The notes under the pieces: model-generated
Database searches by the model: none
Seen by the model: only the letters and a program-made list of their open reading frames with translations
Told to the model about the DNA's origin: nothing
Shown: piece after piece, positions 41,634-49,828 of the stretch
Numbering within the stretch: the first letter of the stretch is position 1
Layout of the letters: each line of letters opens with the position of its first letter
Assembly (NCBI GenBank): GCA_963792785.1
Contig: CAWBXO010000004.1
Span: 248,001-312,000, forward strand
Direction: 5' to 3'
DNA length: 64,000 nt
DNA from: CAWIMX01 sp963792785
GTDB taxonomy: Bacteria > Acidobacteriota > Vicinamibacteria > Vicinamibacterales > CAVVIG01
Program-made: the position numbers and the translations under genes

Positions 41634-42767
41634 TCAACGCCGCGTCAGGTTGTACGCGACCTCGTCGATCTCCAGTTCGATGTAGGCATACTCGACGCCG
41701 TCACGCTCGTAGCGGGCCTCTCCGCGCGACGCGAGCCGCACCGTGCGGGGTCCGGCTTCCGCCGGACCAACCTCGAACATCCGCGGCCCGCCGAGCGGCG
41801 TCGACCACCGCCCCGCCTTCAGCGTCTTCCCGTCCCCGGCCAGTTCCGCGCGATCCGACGACCGGAAGTTCACGAGATCGCCGGCGGCGTCGAACTCGAG
41901 CTCGGCGCGGACCGTGTGTCCCGCGTTCGTGAAGATCGCGCGAACGTGGAGCGCATCGATCGGCTCCCATCGGATCGCCGGATCGATGAGGGTGGCCGGC
42001 GCGAGGAAACACATGTCGTTCAGCAGGGTCACCGTCTCGCCCTGCGTCATGACCGGACCCGATGCCTCCGCGACCGTCACCAGCCCGGCCGCCCGGATGC
42101 GCATCGAGGCCGACGGTCCGACGTAGCGGTGATACCCCAGCACCGGCACGCCGAACATCCGCGCCGTCAGGTAGAACAGCCGCGACGGCTCATCGTAGAA
42201 GTTGTATTGCTCGGCCTGAATCGGCATCCACCGGGCCTCGGGGCCCTGGCGGATCCTCCCGTGCATCCGCGCGCGGACATTGCGTACGCGGGCGTGCCCG
42301 ACGACCCCCACGCGCCCGAGATACTGCTGCACCCGCGGCGGCAGCGGCGCGAGGTCGCCCTCGGTGACGACGCCGGCGTCGCGGAAGCGCCCGAGCCCCG
42401 CGGCCACGTCGCTCTCGTACGCCGCTCGAAGGCTGACGGGGCCAATCGCCAGGAAGCCCGCGACGACCGCGGCGAGCGCGAGCGCATCGGCCAGCGCGCC
42501 GAACCTGGCGTCCGCCCACGACGGGACAATCGCGACCATCGAGAGCACGACCGCGGCCGCGCCGACGGCCCACCACCCGCGAGGCCACACGACGAGTGAA
42601 ACGGCCGCCGCCACAAACGAGACGGCCGCCAGCAGCCACACTACGCCCATCGCGCGTGAGATCGGCAGCATCAACTGCGGCAGGTCCGCCAGCCCGAAGG
42701 CCTTGGCGAAGCCCAGCAGGTGAATGACGCCGTGCAGCGCGAGCAATAGAGCGAACAGCGCGATCAT
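41634..42767 (-). CDS. DUF6544-type membrane protein
   Basis: A 377-residue protein. Four N-terminal hydrophobic helices (about 1-110) precede a soluble C-terminal domain (from PLPPRVQQYLGRVGV) with FRSSDRA, which I recognise as the DUF6544/DUF6920 type of unknown function. A perfect REP-like palindrome (41749-41768) lies in frame and encodes VGPAEAGPR near residue 340, apparently an insertion into a surface loop (compare the dispersed copies). No functional neighbour is evident. Confidence 0.7.
   Translation of the reverse strand: MIALFALLLALHGVIHLLGFAKAFGLADLPQLMLPISRAMGVVWLLAAVSFVAAAVSLVVWPRGWWAVGAAAVVLSMVAIVPSWADARFGALADALALAAVVAGFLAIGPVSLRAAYESDVAAGLGRFRDAGVVTEGDLAPLPPRVQQYLGRVGVVGHARVRNVRARMHGRIRQGPEARWMPIQAEQYNFYDEPSRLFYLTARMFGVPVLGYHRYVGPSASMRIRAAGLVTVAEASGPVMTQGETVTLLNDMCFLAPATLIDPAIRWEPIDALHVRAIFTNAGHTVRAELEFDAAGDLVNFRSSDRAELAGDGKTLKAGRWSTPLGGPRMFEVGPAEAGPRTVRLASRGEARYERDGVEYAYIELEIDEVAYNLTRR
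41749..41768. repeat. REP-like palindrome copy 3, inside a coding region
   Basis: GGTCCGGC-TTCC-GCCGGACC has 8-base perfect arms. It is read through in frame on the minus strand as GPAEAGP within the DUF6544-type gene. Confidence 0.75.
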
Positions 42768-42889
42768 GAGCGTGCCCCCCCTCGGATACGCAGAAACCTT
42801 GCCAGGACATCTTCTGGGGGAAAGGGCGTGATGGTGACGGATTATCGGCGAGGGGCCGCCTCGAGGCCGGAAATCTGGTACAACTCGGC

Positions 42890-43843
42890 ATGATGCTGCG
42901 AAAGGTCACCGGCGCGGCGGTCGCAATTGCCCTGGCCGCGCTCACGCTCACCGGCGGTCCGGCCCTGGCGCAGTCCGACGCGGCCGACATCGTGGCGAGT
43001 GTCAGGGCCGCGGCGGCTGTGCCCGATTTCGCGCGGGCCGAGGCGCTGCTCGCCGACTACCAGTCGGCGCACGGCGACACGCCCGACGCGATGGAAGCGC
43101 TCTCGTGGATGGGCCGCGGCGCGCTCGCGGCCGGCGACACGAACCGCGCGTTCCTCTACGCGGCCGACACGCAAGCGCGTGTGGAAGCGCTGCTCGGCGC
43201 GCGATCGCTGGCCGACGATGTCCACCTTCAGACGGCGCTCGGCGCCGCGATCGAGACGCAGGCGCTGGCGCGCGTCGCCCGAGGCGACCGATCCGATGCG
43301 GTGTACTTCCTCACGCGCCAGCTCGAGCGCTATCGCGACACGGCGATCGACAAGCGTCTCGAGAAGAACATCGATCTGCTCAGCCTCGAGGGCCAGCCGG
43401 CGCCGCCGCTCGCGGCGACGGAATACCTCGGGGCGCCCGTGCCCAGCCTCGCGGATCTGAAGGGCCGCGTCGTGCTCCTCTTCTTCTGGGCGCACTGGTG
43501 TCCCGACTGCAAGGCCGAGAGCCCGATCATCCAGACGCTTCTCGACCGGTACCGGAACCAGGGGCTGTCGCTCATCGCGCCGACGACGCGATTCGGCTAC
43601 ATCGTCGCGGGCCAGCCCACAACGCCGGACGCGGAGCTGCAACACATCATCGAGGTGCGCGACACCTACTACGCGTTCCTGCGCGGCGAGCCGGTGCCGC
43701 TGGACGAGGTGAACCACAAGCGCTACGGCGTGTCGTCCACGCCCACGATCGCGCTGGTCGATCGGGACGGCATCGTGCGGCTGTATCACCCCGGCCGGAT
43801 GACCGAGGCCGAGCTCGACGCGGCGATCCGCGGGCTGCTGTAG
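42890..43843 (+). CDS. Secreted TlpA-type thioredoxin-fold protein
   Basis: A 317-residue protein with a signal peptide (1-28, ALAQSD). A helical TPR-like region (about 30-165) is followed by a thioredoxin domain with FFWAHWCPDCKAES (C204, C207) and the cis-proline segment SSTPTIALVDRDG. TlpA/ResA-like proteins keep periplasmic Cys reduced, for example in cytochrome or enzyme maturation. No cytochrome-c genes are near. An adjacent start codon at 42893 is equally possible. Confidence 0.87.
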   Translation: MMLRKVTGAAVAIALAALTLTGGPALAQSDAADIVASVRAAAAVPDFARAEALLADYQSAHGDTPDAMEALSWMGRGALAAGDTNRAFLYAADTQARVEALLGARSLADDVHLQTALGAAIETQALARVARGDRSDAVYFLTRQLERYRDTAIDKRLEKNIDLLSLEGQPAPPLAATEYLGAPVPSLADLKGRVVLLFFWAHWCPDCKAESPIIQTLLDRYRNQGLSLIAPTTRFGYIVAGQPTTPDAELQHIIEVRDTYYAFLRGEPVPLDEVNHKRYGVSSTPTIALVDRDGIVRLYHPGRMTEAELDAAIRGLL

Positions 43844-43848
43844 CCCGG

Positions 43849-44613
43849 CTACGCCGGCGGCTTCCCGGCGCGTCGAAGCGCCGAACGGGCCCGCTGGACC
43901 TCGGCGCGCGCCTCGCGCGCGTCGCGCTCTCGTTCGGCCAGCTGTTCACGTGTCGCGCGCAGCCGCATCTGGACGCGCGCCTCTCCCGCCTCCGCCGCCT
44001 CGAGCGCCGCGCGCGCCCGATCGATGGTCGCCTGCCGCTCGCGCTGCCGCGCCTCGCCTTCGCGCGCCCGGTCCGCCTTCGCGGGAGGACGCGCCAGCAC
44101 CTCCCGCAACGCCCGGCCGGCCGGCGCCAGGCCGGCCACGGCCTCGAAGCCCGACGGCCGCACGGCCTCGGTCAAGCGCCCTGGCGACGCGGGCCGATCC
44201 GCCGCGATCGAGAGCGTCTCGAGCATGCGCGCGAGCGATTCTGGATCGGGATGCACGACGTGCGGGGCCGCGATGGCGACGCCGCGCGCGACCGCCGCCT
44301 TCAACGCGTCGCGATGCGCCGCGGCGGTCTTCGGCACGTCGGCCGGCCGCCCCTCGATCGCGTCCACTTGCGCCTGGCGGAGCGCGGCGCCGGCCTTCAT
44401 CAGGCGGTCGAACGCCGGCCGATCGCGCCAGTAGAGCTGATTGACGGCCCACGGCACGGCCGTCGGCTTCTCGAGGCGGCGCACCCGCGCGCGCGCCTCG
44501 CCCGTCTGTTCCTTGGCCAGGGCGTTGCGCGCCGCGATGAACTCTCCGGGCGGGAGCTTGTAGAGGTCGTCGACGGCGCGCTCAAGCGGGTCGGCGGGTC
44601 GTTCGAGGGACAT
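43849..44613 (-). CDS. Conserved hypothetical helical protein
   Basis: A 254-residue soluble protein. The N-terminal block DDLYKLPPGEFIAARNALAKEQ, then VRRLEKPTAVPWAVNQLYWRDR, is a pattern I recall from uncharacterised actinobacterial proteins (LPLEEF-type, with AWAVNQL). The C-terminal third (about 175-245) is a long Arg/Ala/Glu coiled coil. The function is unknown. The start was placed at MSLERPADPLERAV because upstream codons lack coding character and overlap the next gene's promoter. It ends five bases from the TlpA-like gene, convergent. Confidence 0.68.
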   Translation of the reverse strand: MSLERPADPLERAVDDLYKLPPGEFIAARNALAKEQTGEARARVRRLEKPTAVPWAVNQLYWRDRPAFDRLMKAGAALRQAQVDAIEGRPADVPKTAAAHRDALKAAVARGVAIAAPHVVHPDPESLARMLETLSIAADRPASPGRLTEAVRPSGFEAVAGLAPAGRALREVLARPPAKADRAREGEARQRERQATIDRARAALEAAEAGEARVQMRLRATREQLAERERDAREARAEVQRARSALRRAGKPPA

Positions 44614-44728
44614 CTGCTGATTATGAGACAGGGACGCGCTTTGATACCGTGGGGAATACCGGCGGCGGGCAGCGGGTTGAGCCTGTAGCGCCGGACACCG
44701 GCGAACTATCACGGGAGGGACATTGAGT

Positions 44729-45094
44729 ATGAAAGCTGCCATGTCGGTCGGGCTCGCGCTGGCGGGCATCCTCGCATTCGCGGCGCCGCGCCTCGCGGCC
44801 GCCGACACGATCAAGGGCACGCTGATGGACGTCGCCTGCGCCACGGGCGATGAGGCCGATTCGGCGGCCTCGGTGGCCAAACACGATAAGGCGTGCCTGC
44901 TGATGGCGCCCTGCGTGAAGAGCGGCTATGCCGTCGTCACCAGCGACCTGAAGGTGTACAAGTTCGACGCCAAGGGCAACGAGCAGGCGTCGAAGCTCAT
45001 CGCCGCGACCGACAAGAAGGACGACTGGAAGATCACGGTGACCGGCACGCGCAGCGGCGACTCGATCGCCGTCAGCAACATCGCTCTGCAGTGA
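44729..45094 (+). CDS. Small secreted hypothetical protein
   Basis: A 121-residue protein with a clear signal peptide (about 1-25, ending LAAAD). GGAGGG sits nine bases before the ATG. The mature part has three Cys (in DVACATG and KACLLMAPC) and a beta-rich tail with VYKFDAKGNEQASKLI. It resembles small exported proteins common in this type of genome, but I cannot give a function. It may precede the TonB receptor as a separate unit. Confidence 0.75.
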   Translation: MKAAMSVGLALAGILAFAAPRLAAADTIKGTLMDVACATGDEADSAASVAKHDKACLLMAPCVKSGYAVVTSDLKVYKFDAKGNEQASKLIAATDKKDDWKITVTGTRSGDSIAVSNIALQ

Positions 45095-45269
45095 GCAACC
45101 CCTCCGCGCGGGTCCCGCCGCATCGGCCGGGGCCCGCTCCGCCCGCTTTCCACTAACGACTTCCTTACCAACTCGTCGCGTGAACTTCGTACGGTCGTCA
45201 CGGCGTCTTTGCCGGCGTCGCCTAATCTGCGAATCGGTTCATCACTCCCGCAGATTGCGAGGTTCAACG

Positions 45270-47714
45270 ATGTCGTATTCGAAGAGTTCAACCGGAGCAC
45301 TCGTCCCACGTGCCGTGGGCGGAGCCGTTCTGGCGCTTCTGCTCGCGCTCGCCGCCCACCCGGCATTTGCGCAGGCCGCCGCCGGCGCCACGCTGGCGGG
45401 TTCCGTTCTCGATCCCGACGCCAAGGCCGTGGTCGGCGCGGCCGTTCTCGTGCGCAGCGACGCGAGCGGCGCCCTGGTCACCACCACGACGGACGGCCGC
45501 GGCCGGTTCTCGGCGGCGGTGCCGACCGGCGACTACACGGTCGAGGTCGTGGTGCCCGGCTTCGAGCTCGTCCGCCGCACCGGGGTCCATGTCGCCGGTT
45601 CCGACGTGCAGGAACTGTCGATTCAACTGACGATCGCGAACATCTCGGAGACCGTCACCGTGTCGGTCGCGCTGCCGGCTGCCGCGGTCGCGGCGCCCTC
45701 GCAGGGATCGCTGACCGCGCGATCGGCGCAGTCGCTGATCAGCAACGAGTACATCCGCAACTACACCTCGCCGATGTCCGATTACAGCCAGGTGCTGCAG
45801 ATGGCGCCGGGCACGTTCAGCGTCAGCGCGAACGGCCCCGGGCTCAGCGACACGAAGACGTTCTTCCGCGGATTCAAGGACGGCTACTACGGGATGACGT
45901 ACGACGGCATCCCCTTCAACGACACCAACGATCCCACCCACCATTCCTGGGTGTTCTTCCCGGCGCAGACGATCGGCTCGACCGTGTTCGACCGCAGCCC
46001 CGGCCCGGCCTCGGCCATCGGGCCGGCGACCTACGGCGGCTCCGTCAACCTGCTGTCGCCCGCCCTCAGCCCGGATCAGCGGATTAACGCCACCGTGTCG
46101 CACGGATCCTTCAACACGCAGCTGTACGACTTCGGATTCGACTCGGGGAAGTTCGCGAACGGCCGGATGCGCCTGAGCCTCGAGGGGCACCGGATGACGT
46201 CCGACGGCTATCAGACGTTCAACCATCAGGACCGGAAGGCGTTCTCGGCGAAGTACGTCTTCAACCTGAGCGACACGACGCAGATCACGGCGCTGTCGTC
46301 CGTGGTCGACCTCCACGCAAACACGCCGGACCAGAAGGGTTCGACCCGCGCGCAGCTGAGCACGCTCGGGGACAATTTCCTGATGACCGACGATCCGAAC
46401 TCGCCGCTGTATTACAAGTTCAACTTCTACCACATCCCCACGCACTTCGAGTACGTGGGTGTGAAGACGAATCTCGGGCACGGCTGGTCGATCGACGACA
46501 AGCTGTACACGATGCGGTACAACAACCAGCAGAACTTCAACAGCACGACGAAGATCAACGCCACGAGCGCCACCGACAAGCTGAACAGCTACTGGAAGGT
46601 CGGCAACAACATGCCGCTGTCGCACTTGTCGTCGATCGGCATCTTCCGCGGCGGCCTCTGGTGGGAGTTCGCCTCGTCGGATCGGCATCAGACCCCGGGC
46701 GACCCGCACACGTGGGAGCTGTCGGCGGTGCCGAACTTCCACGAGACCTACACGACGACGACCCTGCAGCCGTACGCGGAGTACGAGATCGAAGCCGCGC
46801 GCAACTTCCGCATAACGCCGGGCCTGAAACTGGCGCACTACCGCCAGAACTTCACGCAGTACGCCGATAACGGCGCCAAGATCGGCGATCTCGGCGGCGC
46901 GCCCTCCGTGACGCACACGGTCGACTACTCGTCGTGGCTGCCGTCGCTCGACGCGCACTACCTCGTCCAGCCCGAGTGGTCGGTCTACGCGCAGTACGGC
47001 CGGGGACAGGTGATTCCGCCGACGAGCATCTTCGACGTGGCGGGCGCGCAGGTCGCGGTCCAACCGCAGCCCACGCTCACCGACACGGTGCAGTTCGGGT
47101 CCGTGTGGAAGTCGAACCGGGCGACCCTCGACGTCGACTACTACCACATCCAGTACCAGAACGATTACTCCTCGTCGACCGACGCGGACACCGGCTTCAC
47201 GAACTACTACCTCGCCGGTTCCGCGGTGACCAAGGGTGTCGAGGCCGAGAGCACCGTGCTGATGGGCGGGGGCCTCGCCGTCTACCTCAACGGCACGGCC
47301 GGCAGCGCGAAGTACAAGGACACGGGCAAGTGGGCACAGAACTCGCCGAAGGACACCGAGACGATTGGCCTCACGTTCAATCGGAGCGGGTGGAATCTCG
47401 GCTTCTTCAACAAGCGGGTCGGCCGGATGTATAACGACAACGGCGGCGTGAACGAGGCGTTCGTGATCGACCCGTTCAACATCACGAACCTGTTTTTCAA
47501 CTACACGCTGCAGGGCCGGTCGCGGCTCTCGCAGTCGCGAATCCGTCTGGCGATTAACAACCTGACCGACAGCCACGCCATTACGGGTGTGCCGAAGGCG
47601 GGCTCGAAGACGGCGACCTCCGCCAACCCGAACGCAGGCGACCTGCTCACGGTCATGTCGGGCCGCAGTGTCTCGATTGCCTTCACGGTCGGCCTCGCCA
47701 CCAAGGCACCCTAA
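45270..47714 (+). CDS. TonB-dependent receptor with carboxypeptidase-regulatory-like domain
   Basis: An 814-residue outer-membrane receptor. The signal peptide ends near AHPAFAQ. An N-terminal CarboxypepD_reg-like beta domain (ATLAGSVLDPDAKAVVGAAV to about residue 125) is followed by the plug (YIRNYTSPMSDYSQVLQMAPG, RGFKDGYYGMTYDGIPFND) and a beta barrel ending in an aromatic-poor strand. It takes up large substrates using TonB energy. GAGG eight bases before the ATG at 45270 supports this start. A metallophosphoesterase reading begins one base after its stop, suggesting phosphate-ester or metal-linked uptake. Confidence 0.9.
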   Translation: MSYSKSSTGALVPRAVGGAVLALLLALAAHPAFAQAAAGATLAGSVLDPDAKAVVGAAVLVRSDASGALVTTTTDGRGRFSAAVPTGDYTVEVVVPGFELVRRTGVHVAGSDVQELSIQLTIANISETVTVSVALPAAAVAAPSQGSLTARSAQSLISNEYIRNYTSPMSDYSQVLQMAPGTFSVSANGPGLSDTKTFFRGFKDGYYGMTYDGIPFNDTNDPTHHSWVFFPAQTIGSTVFDRSPGPASAIGPATYGGSVNLLSPALSPDQRINATVSHGSFNTQLYDFGFDSGKFANGRMRLSLEGHRMTSDGYQTFNHQDRKAFSAKYVFNLSDTTQITALSSVVDLHANTPDQKGSTRAQLSTLGDNFLMTDDPNSPLYYKFNFYHIPTHFEYVGVKTNLGHGWSIDDKLYTMRYNNQQNFNSTTKINATSATDKLNSYWKVGNNMPLSHLSSIGIFRGGLWWEFASSDRHQTPGDPHTWELSAVPNFHETYTTTTLQPYAEYEIEAARNFRITPGLKLAHYRQNFTQYADNGAKIGDLGGAPSVTHTVDYSSWLPSLDAHYLVQPEWSVYAQYGRGQVIPPTSIFDVAGAQVAVQPQPTLTDTVQFGSVWKSNRATLDVDYYHIQYQNDYSSSTDADTGFTNYYLAGSAVTKGVEAESTVLMGGGLAVYLNGTAGSAKYKDTGKWAQNSPKDTETIGLTFNRSGWNLGFFNKRVGRMYNDNGGVNEAFVIDPFNITNLFFNYTLQGRSRLSQSRIRLAINNLTDSHAITGVPKAGSKTATSANPNAGDLLTVMSGRSVSIAFTVGLATKAP

Positions 47715-47715
47715 C

Positions 47716-48767
47716 GTGCATCGAGCGTGCCCAACACGCGCGAGCGTCCCTCTCGGAGGGGCGCTCACGCTCGCCACGCTGTTCGCCTTCGGACCCTCGC
47801 CCCTCACGGCACCGGCGCCGGCCATCCAGTTCGTCGTCACCGCCGACGCCCACTACGGGATCACGCGGCCGGCCTTCCGCGGCCGGCACGACGTCGACGC
47901 CCACATCGTCAACCGAGCGCTGGTCGCCACGCTGAACACGCTCCCACGCCTGGAACTTCCTCTCGACGGGGGCATCGGGGCGGGACACGTGGTCGGGGCG
48001 GTGGATTTCGTCGTCGAAGCCGGCGACATCACGAACCGAGAGGAACGGGCCGACGGAGCCGCCGTTCAGCCGGCGGCCGTCTCCTGGGCGCAGTTCGTCA
48101 ACGACTACATCGACGGCCTGCGGCTGGCCACGCGGACGGGGACACCGACGCCGGTCCTGATGGTGCCTGGCAACCACGAGGCCTCCAATGCCATCGGGTT
48201 CTACAAGGCGATGAGCCCGCCGACCGACCCCACTCCGCTCATCGCGATCTTCAACCGGATGATCGACCCGCCCGCACCGTTGACGCCGCCACGCCCGTGG
48301 TGATCTTCACCCACGACCAGCCGGACGTGCAGTCCAAGCACTTCATCAATCCGAACGGCGCGCACGACGTCAACGCCGTGGACCAGTTCGAGAACCTGCT
48401 GGCCGATCGGTTCGCCGACGGCACGACCATCGACTCCCCGAGCCTCCTCGAACAGGCCGAGTTCGAGGCCTTTCTCCGCCGACATCCCAACGTCACGGGC
48501 TATTTCCACGGCAACTCGAACTGGAGCCAGTTCTACGACTGGAACGGCCCCGGCCGCTCGGTCCGCCTGCACACGTTCCGTGTGGACTCGCCGATGAAGG
48601 GCGCCGTGTCGTCGATCGACGAGAGGAAGCTATCGTTCGACGTCGCCACGATCGACCCCGCGACACGAACGATGACCGTCAGGGAATGCCTCTGGAACGC
48701 CGACCCGGCGGACCCGGAGGGGCGGCCGTCCTGGGGCGAAACGGCCACCATCACCCTCACCCGGTAG
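47716..48767 (+). CDS. Secreted calcineurin-like phosphoesterase, internally damaged
   Basis: A GTG-start frame with a signal-like N-terminus has the metal motifs TADAHYG (D-x-H), EAGDITNRE (GD) and MVPGNHEASN (GNHE). Near 48265-48285 the frame changes by loss of one base; the second part begins TVDAATPVVIFTHDQPD and continues PNVTGYFHGNSNWSQF, with the final conserved His motifs. The link between the two halves is also shorter than in related enzymes, so a deletion larger than one base is likely. It follows the TonB receptor by one base and was probably its partner. It is likely a pseudogene unless it is an assembly fault. Confidence 0.7.
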
Positions 48768-48932
48768 CTGGACCGGTACGCGATCGGCGGGGCCGGCGGC
48801 TACAATCCCCACCAATCGGCTGGGCGCCGCGGCCCGGGAAGACCGTACGCCCGCTTCCGACGTCTCACCGCTCAGGGAGATCGTCCAGGGTGACGGCAAA
48901 GCTCATCCATTCACAGGAGGGAGGAGGATAAC

Positions 48933-49388
48933 GTGCTGAAGAGAAGGGTCTTGGCGGTGGCGACCGCCGCTGTCGTTTCGCTCGGCGTCGGGCTTCTGGC
49001 TGATGGGCCGCAAAACCAGTCCTCGGGCTCGGCCGCACCTGCCACGGCCGCAAGTTCGAGCAGCAAGACGAACCTGTACCTCGAGGGTTGTGTGTTCCCG
49101 AAGATGGCTCTGTCGGGGACGATGCCGAGCATCGTGCCGGTCGGGACCGTCGAGGACTACGTGCTGAGCGACACCAAAGTCTTAAGCGCGGCCGATGGCG
49201 TGGATACGTCCGGTGTCACGCTGCTGCAGCTGGCGCAGGTCAGCCAGCCTCGCCTGCGCGCGCTGATCGGCAAGCGGGTCGGCGTGACCGGCCACGTGGA
49301 AGCCAAGCCCGATCTCCCGGTGATGGACGTGACGTCGATCCGACCGATCTCCGGCGAGTGCCCGGCCAGGCCCACGGCTCGTTCGTAG
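48933..49388 (+). CDS. Secreted hypothetical protein
   Basis: A 151-residue protein with a GTG start behind an excellent ribosome-binding site (GGAGGGAGGAGG). The signal peptide (about 1-23) is followed by a Ser/Ala linker and a small beta domain (LYLEGCVFPK, DYVLSDTKVL, GKRVGVTGHVEAKPD) that has an OB-like or 'CV...VTG' pattern. The function is unknown. A strong hairpin follows the stop. Confidence 0.75.
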   Translation: MLKRRVLAVATAAVVSLGVGLLADGPQNQSSGSAAPATAASSSSKTNLYLEGCVFPKMALSGTMPSIVPVGTVEDYVLSDTKVLSAADGVDTSGVTLLQLAQVSQPRLRALIGKRVGVTGHVEAKPDLPVMDVTSIRPISGECPARPTARS

Positions 49389-49394
49389 CCGTAC

Positions 49395-49428
49395 AAAGGG
49401 CTCACGGGAGAAGACCCGTGAGCCCTTT
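49395..49428. terminator. Bidirectional intrinsic terminator
   Basis: AAAGGGCTCACGGG and CCCGTGAGCCCTTT form a perfect 14-base stem with a 6-base loop (AGAAGA) between convergent genes, with A and T ends that serve both directions. Confidence 0.85.
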
Positions 49429-49448
49429 GAAGCTCGACGGCCGATGCA

Positions 49449-49727
49449 TCAGGCCCGGGTGGGCGGGCGGGCGCTCTGGGTGACCCGCGCGAACAGACCG
49501 CCGACGAAGATCGCGACGCCCAGCAGTCCCACGACGATGCCGACGGGCAACATGATCATGGTCACGCCGAGACCCAGCCCGACCACCATCATCACGAAGC
49601 CCAGCACGACGGCGCCGACGTGCCACAGGGCACCTTCAGTGGCTCTCACCCAGGGCCGATGCCACCACACATCTGTGTATGGAATGGCTTTGGCTGGCGT
49701 GACGGCGGCGCTCTTCATGGTGTCCAT
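49449..49727 (-). CDS. Small membrane protein
   Basis: A 92-residue protein with two hydrophobic helices (HVGAVVLGFVMMVVGLGLGV and IMLPVGIVVGLLGVAIFVGGLF). AGAGGGA lies at the right distance before the ATG at 49727. The amphipathic N-terminus contains WWHRPWVRATEGALW. No family was recognised. It follows transketolase on the same strand. Confidence 0.68.
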   Translation of the reverse strand: MDTMKSAAVTPAKAIPYTDVWWHRPWVRATEGALWHVGAVVLGFVMMVVGLGLGVTMIMLPVGIVVGLLGVAIFVGGLFARVTQSARPPTRA

Positions 49728-49828
49728 ATCCAGTCCCTCTCTGGTGTTGCGCGCTCTTCAGCTACGGGCTCTACGTCGAGGCTATCGCACCGCTCCCTGT
49801 CCCGGCTGTGCTGAATCGCACAACAGGC

